Shown here piece by piece: positions 14,248 to 27,994 of a stretch of DNA of 64,000 nt (position 1 is the first letter of the stretch; every line of letters begins with the position of its first letter). Made by a program: the position numbers and the translations under genes. This stretch comes from Dendrobium chrysotoxum (taxonomy: Eukaryota > Streptophyta > Magnoliopsida > Asparagales > Orchidaceae), in assembly GCA_019925795.1 (NCBI GenBank), contig CM034313.1, positions 22,556,932-22,620,931 of the forward strand. The letters run 5' to 3'. The notes under the pieces were generated by a model, which ran no database searches, was not told where the DNA came from, and was given only the letters and a program-made list of their open reading frames with translations.

Positions 14248-16275
14248 CTAGGGTAGTGCCGTAGAGGGTGTACTCTATCACTAGTGGGTCTAATCATAAG
14301 AAAAGGAGAAACCTAATCTTAGAGAAAAAGAATATCTGGGTGATCGTATCGGAAGGAAGAACTCCTAACTATGAAGGATTGAGTTTGAATTTTAATACTA
14401 GGGTAGTTCCTAGAGGGGCATACTCTATTACTAGTAGATATAATCTTAAGGAAGGGAGGAACCTAACCTTAAGGAGAAGAAGCTTATATGATTATATAGG
14501 AAGGAAAACTTCTAACTACAGAGGACCGAGTCTGGGTTTTGATTTTAAGGGAAGGGAAGACCTAACCCTAGCAGATTGAGTTTTGAATAAATACTAGGGT
14601 AGTGTCACTAAGGGCGTACTCTACCACTAGCAGATCTAATCTTAAGGAAAGAACCTTAGCTTAAAGAAAAGAAGCTTAATTTTGGAATTTGAAATTGAAA
14701 CTAGGATGGTGCCACAAAAGGGCATTCTCCACCACTAGTAGATATAATCCTAATTAAGAAAAGAACCTAACCTTAAGGAGAAGAAGATTGAATGATCATA
14801 TAGGAAAGGAAGGAAGAACTCCTAACTACAGGGGACTGAGTTTGAATTGATACTAGGGCAGTACCACGAGAGGCGTACTCTACTACTAGTAGATCTAGTC
14901 CTAAGGAAGGAAAGAACCTAACTTTAAGTAGAATAAGAATGAATGATCATATAGGAAGGAAGAACTCCTAACTACTGAGGAATGAGTTTGAATTGATACT
15001 AGGATAGTGCCACGAGGGGCATACTCTACCACTAGTATATCTAATCCTAAGGAAGGAAAGAACCTAACATTAAGGAGAAGAAGATTGAATGGTCGCATAG
15101 GAAGGAAAAACTCTTAACTACAGAGGATTGAGTTTGAATTGATACTAGGGTAGTGCAAAGAGGGGCGTACTCTGCCACTAGTAGATCTAATCCTAAGGAA
15201 GGAAAGAAAGCATGATGACTCATATCTCTCCTTAAGGAATAGAAAATTGGAGGACCCTATGGGAAGGAAGCATTACTTCCAACAGAGGATAGAATCTAGA
15301 TTTTTAATTTAGGATGGTGCCACAAAGGGTGTGCTCCATCACTAAAGGATGATATCATAGAGAGGAAACTTACTCTACATGAAAGGTCAAATCTTGAATT
15401 TAAAACTAGGATGGTGCCACAAAGGGCATGCTCCATCACTAGTAGATCTAATCCTATGATGATTCACATCTAACCTTAAAGAAAAAAAACTAGATGATCT
15501 TGTGAGAAGGAAGCATCCCATAGAGGATCAGGTTTGAAATTTGAAACTAGGATGGTGTCACAAATGACATTATCCGTCACTAGTGAATGATCTTATGGAG
15601 AGGAAACTTGCTCTACACAAAGGAGTGAATTTTGATTTTGAAACTATGATGGTGCCACAATGGGCGTGCTCCATCATTAGTGGATGATCTTATGGGGAGG
15701 AAACTTGCTCCATACAGAGGATCAAATTTGAATTTAAAACTAGGATGGTGCCATAAAGGTCATGCTGCATCACTAGTGGATGATCATATAGGGAGAAAAC
15801 TTGCTCCACGTAGAGGATCGAATGTAGATTTTGAAACTAGGATGGTGCCATAGAGGGCGTACTCCATCACTAGTGGGTGATCATATAGGGAGCAAACTTA
15901 CTTCATACAAAAGATCGAAACTAGATTTTAAAACTAGGATGGTGCCACGGAGAGCGTGCTCCATCACTAATGGGTGATTAAGTGGGGAGGAAATTTTCTC
16001 CACACAAAGGATCAAATTTGATTTTGAAACTAGGATGGTGTCATAGAGGGTATGCTCTATCACTATTGGGTGATCATATGGGGAGGAAACTTACTCCATA
16101 TAGAGGATCAAATTTGATTTTGAAACTAGGATGGTACCACAGAGGGCATGCTCCATCACTAGTGGGTGATCATATGGGGAGGAAACTTGCTCCATATAAA
16201 GGATCAAAACTAGATTTTGAAACTAGGATGGTGCCACAGAGGGTGTGCTCCATCACTAGATTTTGAAACTATGAA
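14248..16275. repeat. Tandem array of CTAGGATGGTGCCAC units, 145 bp then 96 bp
   Basis: About 17 tandem units, each marked by an ACTAGGATGGTGCC-like phrase followed by GGGCGTGCTCCATCACTAGT. Markers lie near 14248, 14399, 14592, 14701, 14854, 15000, 15145, 15310, 15407, 15547, 15647, 15741, 15837, 15935, 16030, 16126 and 16224. The first half has a period mostly near 145-150 bp. From about 15650 the period is a regular 94-98 bp. An ORF at 15982-16266 simply reads three 96 bp units (32 codons each). Confidence 0.92.
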
Positions 16276-16960
16276 AAGGAAGCATGGGGACTCACACCTA
16301 TCCTTAAAAGACTAGAAGGTGATTGAACTATGATGGGGCCCAACAGGCTAAAATCCACCACTAGTCAATCAAGATCCTATAGGGTAAGAAGCACGGGGAC
16401 TCACACCTTCTCCTAAAAGATTAAATTTCTTTTGGGTTTTCAATAACTAACCTAGATAGAAAGCCCAGGAACTCATATCTAATAAGGGGGATTAGCCAAG
16501 GAGATAGTATACCTAAACCTCTAAAGATTTTGGAAAAAAACTATCTAACCTAATTTAATTCTAATCCTAAGAAAAGGAAGCACGGGAACTTACACCTATC
16601 CTTAAAAACTAGAGGGTGACTAACTAGGATGGGGCTCAACAGGCTTAAATCTACTATTAGTTAGTCAAGATCTTAAAAGGTAGGAAGTACGGAGACTCAC
16701 ACCTACTCCTAAAAAGTGAATTTCTTTGGAGTTTTCATTGACTAACCAAGCTAGAAAGTACGGGGACTCACATCTAACCAGGGGGACTAGGCAAAGAGAT
16801 AGTCTACCTAAACCTCTAAGGATTTTAGAAAGAACTATCTAACCAAAATTTTATTTTAGATGCTAGCATGATGTTACGAGGGACTTCCTCCACCACTAGC
16901 AGTTCTAATCCTAAGGAAAGGAAGCACGAAGACTCACACCTATCCTTAAAAGACTAGAGA
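16276..16960. repeat. Second tandem block, ~297 bp unit, two copies
   Basis: GATGGGGCCCAACAGGCT at about 16332 recurs as GATGGGGCTCAACAGGCT at about 16628. The surrounding text (GGAAGCACGGGGACTCACACC, then ACTAACCTAG, then CCTAAACCTCTAA) repeats in the same order, giving a ~297 bp period. The end of the block (16860-16960) returns to a CCACTAGCAGTTCTAATCC phrase from the preceding array, so the two arrays share ancestry. Confidence 0.8.
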
Positions 16961-19599
16961 AATTTGATTTTGGTTTTAAATTGGATATAAATTTTGAATT
17001 TTAGATTTTGATTGAATTTGATTTAATTTGAGATTAATTGAAAATTTTATTTTAGATAGAGATCTGAATTTGGAAGATTTTGAATTTGATTTTGGAGAAT
17101 TTTGAGTTCAAATTTTTTTAGAAATCAAAGAGTATTTGTTGATGTTAAATTTGATACTTAACTAGCATGGTACTTTTTGAAGAGCCATCCTAAGATTTGA
17201 AAATATCGGGTCGCATCCTTCAGGATAAATCAATTAATGTTTGAGATCATCTCCACAATAAGAGATCATTCTTATATTGGTTCAAACTCCCCCACCGATC
17301 TCTCGGTAGGCTAAGATAGTCCTCTAAAGAACTAGGACTAAGTTTCCTACTTGGAAAGTTCTAAGTCGCACTATCTTATCACGAGCTTAAACCATTTAGG
17401 CTTTATACAACTCTAAGTTTTATTGAGCCTTAAGACGACTCTCTATAAGTCCTCAACCTCCTCTAATTGGAGTCAGGCACTCTGCTCGACTGTGTTTAGA
17501 TTTTGAATGATAATTTCTAGCGAAGCAAACCACTCCTCTAGTGGGATTGATCTTGGACCTAGAATAGAGTTTGATTTTATAGAAAAGGCCTTAAAAGAAA
17601 AGATGTCTATGTGTTAGGACTCACACACATTCCTCAAGGATAGGATTTGAATTTTTTTATTAGGAGTAGAAGATTCATTCTTTTTATTAGAAAATTTTCT
17701 CTTAACCATTTGGACCCTATCAAAATGGAATGTGGGAACAAATTTATAAGTACAATGAGAAGTGAATCGACTCCAACAAATCTGGAAAGATTTAGGTTTT
17801 GTTGGCCTAGACCAAGTTTCATAGAAATTGAACTGGGGTCTCCCTTATAAATTTTGAATTAAAATCAATTTCAAAAAGGTTTAAGTTAGACAGAGAAATT
17901 TAATCTTTTCAATTCTCTTACATGAGAATTTTCCTATCTCATAGACAATTCATTCATGATGAAGAATCTGGATTCAAGATTTTTCATAGTCAAGTAAGGT
18001 GGTGATTGGATTTTCTTTGGAGATTAAAGGATTTAAGAAGAAGGAAGCCTCTCATTTATTTCTGGTGGTGCTTATAGTACATCTTTTTGATTTTTGGCAC
18101 ACATTACACATCTTTTAATTTTTGGCGTGCTTTGCGCATCTTTTGATTTATTTTTTATTTTGGTAAGAGGCTTCAATTTCTATAAACCTTAAAATGATTG
18201 TTCCTCCCTTTTTTTTCTTTGAATGTTGGGATTATATCTCAAGTATAAGAGAAGAAGGCTCATTTTCTTATACAAGGAAGGATAATCCTTAAGGTAGGAT
18301 CCAATCTTTTGATATGAATATCAACTTGACTAGAAAAATTATTGAACAAATTTTAGACATGCGAGAAACTTCTGTTAAGATAGAAAGTTACTAGAAGATT
18401 GATAAGATTTTTATTTCTGAAGTGAACTTAAATTTGATATAGATTTTAATTCAACAGTTAAATCAACCCACAAAAGTGATGGGAGGGAGGAACCTTTAAA
18501 CATCTAGTGGAGCCAACTATAACTCTTTGCTGCTTATGATTTAAGGTAGAGGTCAATTTCCATTAAAAGGAGGAATCAACTTTCTTGAAAATTTTGACCC
18601 AGTACATTTGAGAAATTGTCTGTTTTCATTAAAAGTTGCTAGTCTAGGTGGCAAGACCCTATCAATATAGAATTAGATTCCTATAATCTCTTTGGAGGGA
18701 GAGATAGTTATGGGGTCTGCACTATCCCTGGAGGAGGATGCATCATTTAAGCCAAAAGGTTTATTGCTATAGGACACTTTCAAAAGTTAAATTTTGATGG
18801 TATCACTATCTGATACAGTCTTAGGTTAATTCCCCTCTCTCATTACTAGTGGTCTAGTAGTTAGGGGAGTGGCACCCTGAGTGGTTTCTACACCTCCTCC
18901 TCTATAGATGATGTAGTGAGAGACATGTAGTAACATGAGCTAACATATTCTAATAGAGTGGATGGGTCATATCATTCAACTAGGAGCCTATGGCCTATTA
19001 CTGGTGATTGCTCAGTTCTGGCTTGATCGATCCTTTCTGCACAATAGTCAAAAAAGCACGGTGGAGGTCATGCTACTTTTCTCACAACCTCCCTTTTTTG
19101 GGCAATAAGAAGAGGTTGGAAATGATTTCCACCAAGGAGGGGGTACATGTAAGGAGCAACAAATTCTCAACTGGCCTCAGATTTGACTTACTTTAAGTCT
19201 TCTGACTCAGTAATCTTCTAGCCTTAATGACCTGCTTTCTAACTTTTTGAAGGTAATTCTTTTTCTAGTTCTTGCTAGCAATGTTGGTGCTAGAACTTGA
19301 CCCGATCTCAGATATAGATGACCTCTCATCCATTGTCACTAATTTTTATTTCTTATCCTCTAGGGTAGAGGGTACAATGGGTAAGAGGGTGACAGTAGCC
19401 TCCATTTTGGAGATGGGGGAGTCAGCTCCTAACCCTAAAGTAATTTATACTAAGGGGGAATCCTTTCGTGTCCCAGCAGACAGATCTATGATTTCTTCAC
19501 CATTAACTGATAGTTTTAAATTTTGAAACTCCACTCCAAACTGAATTAAACTACCACAGATGATTTCTTCTATAGTCAAGTTTCTATCCAGGGAGAAAA
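16961..19599. other. Non-coding centre of the giant element
   Basis: No recognisable retrotransposon protein in any frame. Short ORFs at 17647-17850, 19008-19196 and 19272-19526 (plus) show no known motif. 18080-18150 contains TTTTTGGC...GCATCTTTTGATTT phrases repeated three times at about 30 bp. A close relative of this phrase occurs in the Sirevirus-like element at 34786-34920. Confidence 0.5.
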
Positions 19600-21210
19600 G
19601 TTTCCCATTTATTTGAGTATGCTTGATTTCCTAGAATTAAAGAAAGGTGATTTGAATTAGTTAATTTTTTTTAGAATGGAATTTTAATTTTGAGCTTGAT
19701 TGACTATCTTCAAATTTTAGAACTCAACATATTAAGTTTTCACTCAATATGAGGGTTCACAAAAATTAACAAGGAAATTTTAGGAGTTGAGCTTGACTCT
19801 TTCACTCCATCAAATGATTTGGGGGTGAAATATCAAAATCGAGATTTATACTTGGAATTGAAATTGAACTTGAATTTCGAGGTTAAAGTTGAACTTGAAT
19901 TTTGAGGTTGAAATTGAACAGATCTTCTTCAAATTTTGAAAATCAATATATTGAGTTTCACTCAAATATATCGGTGTACAAAATTGATAGGAAAATCCTA
20001 AGAGTATGGCTTGACTCTTTTGCTCCACTAATTGATTTAGTGGCAAAATGTCTAAGCCTAAATTTGATAGGGGTTTTGAATTTTGAAATTTGAATTGATT
20101 TGAGTGATTTTGAAAAGAATTTTGAGTGTTTGAAAATTGACAAAATTTTCTCAAGTTTTTGAAACTTGACATGTTGAGTTTACATTCAACATGAAGGGGT
20201 TTTGACTCGACACTTTCACCCCACCTATTGACTAGGGGGTAAAATGTCAGAGCCCAAGTTTGCTAGAAGGATTGAATCTTGATATTGAATTTGAAGAAGA
20301 TTGAATTTGCATTATATATGTCAAACTACAAGAGGGTATTATAGAAGAACACATAATGATGAAGATTGAATTGAATTCAAGTGATTTTTTTAAAGGATTT
20401 TGAAGATTTGGAAATTTGATAGAACTTTCTCAAATATTTTGAAACTTTATATGTTGAATTTACACTCAACACAAGTGTTTATAAGATTGACAAGGACATT
20501 CAAAGAAATTGGCTTGACTCTTTTACCCCATCGATTGACTCGAGGGTAAAATGTCAAAACCCAGATTTAGGTTTGAATGAAATTTGAAGTTGCATTGCAT
20601 ATGTTAAACTACAAGTGAATGTTATAGTAAACATATAGCAATGGCGATCAAAGTTGATTTAAAAGAGATTTTGGAAAAAATTTAGCATATTTGAAGGGTT
20701 AACAGAATTTCCTTAAGTTTTTGAAACTCAACAGGTTGAGTTTACACTCAACATGATAGTTTATAAAATTAGAATGGAATTCTAAGAGATTGGCTCGACT
20801 CTCTCACCCCACTAGTTGGGTTGGGGGTGAAATGTCAAAGCCTAAATTTTGCTGGAGTGTTTTAGATTTTGATATTGAGATTGAAGAGTCTTCTATAAAT
20901 TATGAAACTCAACATATTTTGATTTATTTGAACATGTGAGTTTATATCATTTATAAAAAGATCTTAGAAAATTTGGCTTGACTCTTTTGCTTTTCCAATT
21001 GACTTAGAGGCAAAATGTCCAAGCATGTGTTTTGCTAAAAGATTTGAATTTTGATTTTGAAACTAAAGGAGATTCTATAAGTTATGAAGCTTAACATGCT
21101 TGAAATATGTTTGAGCATGCAAGTTTGCAACATTTATAAGAGGATTTTAGAAGATTTTACTCGACTCCTTTGCTCTACCAATTAACATATAGGCAAAATG
21201 TCCAAGCCTA
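19600..21210. repeat. Tandem array marked by GGGGTGAAATGTCAAAGCC
   Basis: Seven repeats each contain TTTTGAAACTCAACAT, a GGCTTGACTCTTTCACCCCA-like phrase and a GTGAAATGTCAAAGCC-like phrase. The last marker falls near 19826, 20047, 20242, 20547, 20828, 21012 and 21196, so the period varies between about 184 and 305 bp. Open frames here (19846-20172 minus, 19902-20093 plus) follow the repeat and do not resemble known proteins. Confidence 0.85.
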
Positions 21211-21412
21211 ACTTTGACACAGGTTTCCTCACTCACCTCTCTTTTGACATATTTTATTGATGTTGGCCACATTAACCCAAGGAAAAAATGGGTAAAGGGA
21301 CCAACTAAAGGAAGGATAGTCAAAACTATCGATGTAATAAAAATTTTACCTTTATTAAAGATGGAGAGAGAGATTTATCCTAGCGGAGTCACCATTTTTT
21401 TATTTAAATAAT

Positions 21413-24400
21413 AAGTGTTGAGTTTTTCAAAATATTAATTACCTTTAGGGGATTTCATTTCTTAAATTTTAATTTTAAAATTGAATGCATCATTATGAAT
21501 GATATATCATCTCAGGAGACGAGCATATCATTTCTTAATTGGCTCAATTTACAGGATTAAAATTTTATCTTAATTATCATAGTCAAATTTAAGTAAGAAC
21601 TATATATGACCCTGGAGAGTCAAAATGATTGTTCACTCAGGTATTTATCTAAATTAATTTAGATAAGTTATCATTAATTTTATAATCAAAGTTACAATAA
21701 AAATTGAAATATCATCGTAAGGGAAGAAGATATCAATCATTATTAATTGTTTAAAAATGAAGATAATGATCATTAATTTTGACATAAATTTTCCCAAAGA
21801 TAATTAATTAAGGTTTTAAAAAATTGATTTTGAAAATTTGATCTAGGTTTCAAAATCTCCTACGAGCGTAAGCCCTCGTAGTTTATTACATCACAGGAAA
21901 CTGGAATTTTTTATAAATACTCTCGATGAAAATATCGGTCAAAGTTTGATGTCAAAGGAGGTGAGGATTAGAAATTTAATTAGGATTGGATCAAGGTGAG
22001 CTTTTATTTTTGGAGGCTAAAGGAAGAAAGGTAAGAGGTATTTTAAGATTCTGAATTGCTTCAGAAGAACCCCAACTTATCCTAAGTGTTGGGCTTGAGT
22101 TTTGATTGAAAGAGTTTTTAATTTACATTATCAATTTTATTAGAAGGTTGGGATTTAGTTCTAAGAGGTTGAGGTTTTATAGCCAAGCCTGCCATAGAAC
22201 CTAAGTCTAAATTGGGTACTAAGAAATTAGTAATATGAACCTAGGTAATGCAGTACAAATCTGGCATACCCCAGCCTGGATTGGGGAGACAGCTAAACCA
22301 CCTAGGTGCTTCAAAACCATGTGTCCTATCATTTAATGTAAAGTTGTAGGGACATTACTTAAGATAAGGTTTTGAGAATATGGCCTACATCTAGAGTAGT
22401 CCTTAATTGGCCTTTTGACTTATGTTGGGTAGTATAAAGCTTAAAGTAAATACAATTAAATTTTTGACTCATTTAAATTTATTTTTAAAGCAGTGTATGC
22501 TAGTTAACTCAATAAATGTTTAAATCAAATATGAAGTAATTTTAAAAAGGCTTAAAATAGGGTTTCCCTAATAATTATACATATTCCCCTTTACAGATCT
22601 GCACCCTCATAGGCCATATAGTCTGCCAATACCCGCAGGTAGGGAGGTGCCTAATAAAGGAAAGAAAGTGTAAGAAAATGTAATGGGAACTCCAAGCGGT
22701 CATAGGCTTACTTCTTAAAAGGGTTAGAGTTTCTATATTATCATAAAATTTTTAATTTGATTAAAGTAGAAAAAGTTTTAATGATCCCTCATGAGCCTCC
22801 GAACGGGTTTCAGGTAAAATTAAAGATCGACATGCAAAATCAATAAAAAAATTACTAAAAGATGCAATCCTATATCTCAATCAACATATCAATCGTTAAT
22901 CAGATCAATTAAATTAATTTTCAAATTGAAAGTCCATGTAGTAAATGTCACTTATTATTACAACCAAAGGTTCTTCAGAAAGTCCCGAATTCGATTCCTA
23001 AGACTCAAGTGAATTTGAGAATGAGATTCTTCTCGAACTCCACTTCTTCATCCTTCTGTAAACTTCTTGGATTTGTTTGGTCTTGATGTCCAAATGCAAA
23101 GAAACTCCCCCTCAAAAGGGGTGTTTTCTTTTCCTTTTGGATATTTGAAACTATCCTAACTTAGTCTTCCAAATGGAGGAGAACCCTCTCCTAAGGGATG
23201 TTTTCTCCTCTTTAGAATCTAAGTTGGATACTTATATATCCCCTCTCAAATATCACTTTAAATTATTACTCAATAAATTTGAATTATATTTAATGAAAAT
23301 TAAAATTCTAGACTTGAACAACCTGCAGGGTTATCCTAAGCAATTATATTTAAATCATCCCAAGCAGTTAGTATAATAAAATTTAAAATGCTCAAACCAG
23401 CCACACTTGGCTATGCTCTTTTAATTTTTAAAGGGGTACTTAGCATTCTGGAGCACCCATAAAAATTTGATTAATTTAAATTTAACTTTGCCCCCTTTAA
23501 TTTTAATACCCTTTATGAGCATAACCACCTACATAAGATTTACTTAGCATTTAAATTATCTCTAATCTAAGGATAAATCTAACACCCATCAATCACATCA
23601 TAGAGTATAGAAATTAAATAAATAATCACATCAATATTAATAACCAGCATGCAATAAAAGCTCAAAAATCCTGGTACACAGTAGAAAAGTAAACACCGAC
23701 CTAGCCTAGGTTTAAAAGTGGTATCATAACAAACCTTCTAAGTGTGTGTAGTAGGCTGTGTGGTATGGATATGTCTTATATTGGGTAATTAGTTAAAGTT
23801 ATCTAATATTTGGATTTGTTAAAGGTTAAAGGGGAAATTTGATCAAAGTTAATGTGTTGAGGTTTTTTTTTTTTTAAATTGTATTTTTAAGGTTGATTTA
23901 TTGAATAGATTTAATTAGTTAGAAATTAAAGAACCAATGTAATTTTAATTAATTAGATTAGTTACTAATTTTAAGGATTAGTTTTATTTAAATTTTTTAT
24001 CAATCAGTTCATGTCATTATGCCACCAGGCTCGAGAAACTAGGCCTCCTAAAGACATGTAGCCTGCAACGCGGAGTAGTCTATCCTAAAAATCTTATTGA
24101 TGTTGTTGGATTAAAGATTTTCATTTGGTTAAATAATTAATAATGATTTAATTTAAAGTTTTACACTCTATTAAATTCATTCGTGGCATTCTGCCACCAT
24201 GCTTGAGAAACCAGGCCTCCTTAGGACACTTATCCACGCAACCTTAAGTAGTTCATCTTAAAAACTTCATCTTTGGAGTGGTTATTGTGTATTAAAAGGT
24301 TGGTTGATTAATTTTATTAATTTAATTAATAATTTTTGGAATTTTGGTTGATTATTGAATTTTGTGGAATTATTTGAATAATTTAAACATATTAATTAAA

Positions 24401-27400
24401 GGTGTCAAAAAGTTACTTTTTGATTAATGTTGATTTCTAAAGTTTTGATATTTTTGTCAAATACTAGAAATAAGCATGAGTAATTAGGTTTTGAGTTTGC
24501 TAGAATTAGATTTTTTATATTTAATTACAAATTTTTGAAGTTCAAGTTGAAATTTAAATTCAAGTTGATCAAAAAGTTGACTTTTTGATTTTAAGTGATT
24601 TTTAATAAATATTATACCTTACTTGGAGTACAATTCCTTTGAGTTTTCTCAATTTGGAGCTTTGTACATTAAATTATAAAAATTTGAAGTTTTGATCCCA
24701 TTTTGAACTATGATTGACTGGAAAGTTAACTTTCTGACTTTGACCTATTTTTATTGGTTTATTATTTTTAGAAAATACTAGACCTCAAATGGAGTTGAAT
24801 GATACTAAGTTTGATCAATTTAGATTTTTCTATAATTAGTTATGATCTTTCAAAATTTGGTTAATCAATTAATTTTTTAAATTATTTAATTAAAGAGGTT
24901 TTAATTGTTTTGATCCAAACTCATCCTAAACTACATGAAATCAATCCCAAAGGCTAAGGATGGCCCATGGGAATGTTTTTAGGAGTATAGAATTTATTTG
25001 GAAATTTTAAAATTTTTAATTATTTTATTTAATTAATTATTCATTTAACTAAAACTTAAATTAAAGTTAAATTAAAAACTCGATGATAGGGATTTTATTT
25101 TTCCTAAATAGAGGATCAAATTATGGTTAGTTTTATATATTATTTGTGTTTTTTGGATTAAATTTTGATTTATTATAATTTTCTAAAATTTCTTGGTCCT
25201 AAAAGGGCTGAATTTTAACTTGCTTAATTTTCTGACCTAATGACCTCCAAATCCTGAGAAATTTGGATCTAAGGTGTAAAGTGTTACTAAGTTTAATGTT
25301 CTGAAGTTTTACCCCTATTGGATGTGTATATAATTTCCTAGAATTTTTTTAATTTAACTAGATATTGGCCTTAATTATTTTTTTTAGATGTCACTAGTGT
25401 TCAATTAGGTTTGACACTTTGGTCACCTAACCCTAACACTAAGTTACACATACCATAGAAAAAAATAAGCCTAATTCTAGGTGGTGTGTGAGTTATAAAT
25501 TTTCAAAGTTTTAGGTCAAAATCTAACCAGAAACTTTGTAAATTTAATTTACCAAAATCCACCCATTAACAAGATCTAAATTTTTATAGAATGTGAGTAT
25601 CACACCATAGTTAATCCTGTCAAAATTTGAAGTCAATCAGATTACTTGATTGAGAATTAGTAGAGAATTTCAATTGTCATTAAAATCTAAATAACTCTAT
25701 ATACATTGATCCAAATCAGTCAAAATAAATTTTAGAATAAACTTGAACTCACTTCAATTCCAACGAGCCCAAGTATATTAAATGTGGAGAAAAATTGAAT
25801 TTTTGGTGAATTTTTGAAGTTTAGACCATTTAAATTGATTTTATAAATCAATTTTGATTCAAAAAATTGCCTCAACGGCCAAGATTTGGCCACGTCGCTG
25901 TGCCTTTATTCCAAAGAACCAGGGTTTGAACCCCAGTGAAGGTGCATCTCAGGGCCGTCCGATCAGCCCAGTTGAAACGAACAGACGACCCAGATTGACT
26001 CAGATTTTTTAATTTATTTTTGAACTAAAATTTCAAATGCTCAAAACTTTTGATCCAACCATCCCAATTTGATGAAAATGTAGGATCTTGATACCCTAAT
26101 TTTTCAACCCATGAACTTTCAAGGCTCCATGCAGTGAGATTTGGGAGAAATTAAGATTTAATCATATAACTTAAAATAGTGATAACTTACAATCCTACCA
26201 TCAGATTTTGATGTTCTTGGGCTTGTTGGAAAGGTGGAGAAGTCTTCTACAACTTTATTGAAGACCTAAAGAATGTTTGATGGCTAGATTTAAGTTTTTT
26301 TATTAAAAGTCTTCTTTCTCTTACTATCTCTCTCTCTCTTCCCTAAAAGTGGATTTGGAACTTGGGAAAAGTGGGGAAATGCTTGGGAAAGCCTTAGAAC
26401 TAGCTGGAGAGGTTGGATTATCAGTCTCATGGGTTGAAGGCTTTTGGACAAGAAGTATTGAGTGAAAATGAGGTATGTCCAAGGCTTTGAGTTAAGTTTT
26501 GATACTATCCCTTCATTCTCTTGGTTTGGATGGCTATAATTGATTGAGGGAGGCTTTGATGCTTTCCAAGTGTCCTTAAGATTGCATAAAATCAGAGGAG
26601 ATGGTTGGAGTTGAAAGAGATATGGATTGCCAAAGTGGCATGGCCACTTAAGCTCTCATGAAAGTTAGTTTGACCATTTTGACCACTCCCTCCTCATTTG
26701 TTGATTAAGTTTGAATAGTCAATAGTCAAAGGGTGATGAGATAATAGTCAAATGTCCATGTCAATTGATTGGAATGGTCTTAAGGAGCCTTAAGGCTATG
26801 AAGTGAGAATTTGACCAAGTTATTATGAGTTAAAGGAAAGCTTAAATTACTTTGACCAAGTTTTTCATGAGTTTATTTGGTCAAAGTACATTTGATTTGA
26901 CTTATGATGGTTTAGGTATATTAGAAATATGCTTTGGAATAGGTTTAAGGATTTGAAGAAATCAATTTGACCAAATGGGTTGGAAAAACCCATTTTGATT
27001 CTTAAGGTAGTATTAAGTCAACCTAGGTTGACCCAAGACCTAGATTTGAGCTCAATAATTTTGAAATGATATTTCAAGTTTATTAGAGATGATTCTAGGG
27101 TTTGGGAAAGTTATTTCAATCAAATTGACTATTTGAACCCTTAAAAGATTATTTTGGTCAACCTAGGTTGACTTGGTCAGCCAGATTGACCCAGGACATG
27201 GATTTGGGTTCAATAGATTTGGTTTGACATTTGGAGTTAAATGGAAGTGGTTCCATCTAAAAATAAGGTCATTTGATTCAAAATGATTATTCACACTCCT
27301 ATGGGGCATTTTGGTCATTTTGGATTGACCTGATCAACCAGGCTTAATCACAGTAAAGGTTTGAGTCCAATATACTCCTAATGATGATTAGGATGCATTA

Positions 27401-27994
27401 GAAGAGGTTTTGAGGCTTGATTTGAAAAGGTCATATTGAAGTCTATAGAAAACTCCAAAATGGCCCTTTAAGGGGCATTTTGGTCTTTTTGATCTCTGGT
27501 CAACTGGGGATCAAAATGAATCCACCAAAATATAGTTTACTACTCAACAAGTCATAATTAAGGGTTTGGATGTGATTATATGGCTTGGAAAAGGCTCCAA
27601 GATTAAGATCCACTGGGTGGCAGGTCTAGTGGCATAAGCTGTAAATATTTAAAGGTTTTATAGCTTTTGGGTTTCAATTTAGTTTCTAGGGTTTGAGACC
27701 TCAGAATGAGCTCAAATTTGGAGGGTAGAGCCTAGGGACATGCCTAATTAATATACAATTAATAGATCATGAATTAGGGGTCATTTGACTGGGGTTTGAA
27801 TTATTTGAAAATCTATGGAAAAGGTTTTTAGGACAAGGCCTTTGTAAGTTGAATTTTGGTCTCGAAATTTAGATATGATCTAGATTGATCTAAGATCTAG
27901 GTAGATCCTAGGGTCTTAATTAATCTCTAGGTAGATCCTAGGGTTTATATTGGCCCTAGTGACCTCATACAAAAATGAGGTCAGTAAGTAGGCC
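21413..27994. repeat. Giant direct repeat, copy B (right LTR?)
   Basis: Direct repeat of 7520-14118, with the same order of sub-blocks: ATGATATATCATCTCAGGAG near 21495, the GGGAGGTGCCTAATAAAGG phrase near 22640, the duplicated CTCGAG/CCTCC block near 24005-24110 and 24180-24260, the CT tract near 26325, and the GGTTGACC zone at 27010-27340. Similarity ends near AAAAATGAGGTCAGTAAG (about 27972-27994). No coding function is seen. Confidence 0.75.

Larger units (their letters stand above)
7520..27994. mobile_element. Giant gene-less LTR-type element (LARD-like), 20.5 kb
   Basis: Two ~6.6 kb direct repeats (7520-14118 and 21413-27994) flank a 7.3 kb centre. The repeats are collinear along their full length: anchors at 7522/21415, 8745/22627, 9301/23161, 10160/24027, 12419/26279 and 14085/27972 keep nearly constant offsets. 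The centre holds no gag, protease, integrase or RT motif in any frame that I can see, only tandem arrays. That layout matches large retrotransposon derivatives, though 6.6 kb is unusually long for an LTR. I could not place TG/CA ends, a TSD, a PBS or a convincing PPT (a purine run at 21361-21373 is a weak candidate). A plain segmental duplication is the alternative. Boundaries are good to about 30 bp. Confidence 0.6.

Noticed and set aside
15982..16266. 94-codon ORF with internal 32-residue repeats
   Set aside because: It is the 96 bp tandem unit read in an open frame. The array is otherwise full of stops and the longer units do not keep the frame.
19272..19526. 84-codon ORF in the giant element centre as a possible gag remnant
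   Set aside because: No zinc knuckle or gag motif, and flanking frames are closed; there is not enough to call it coding.
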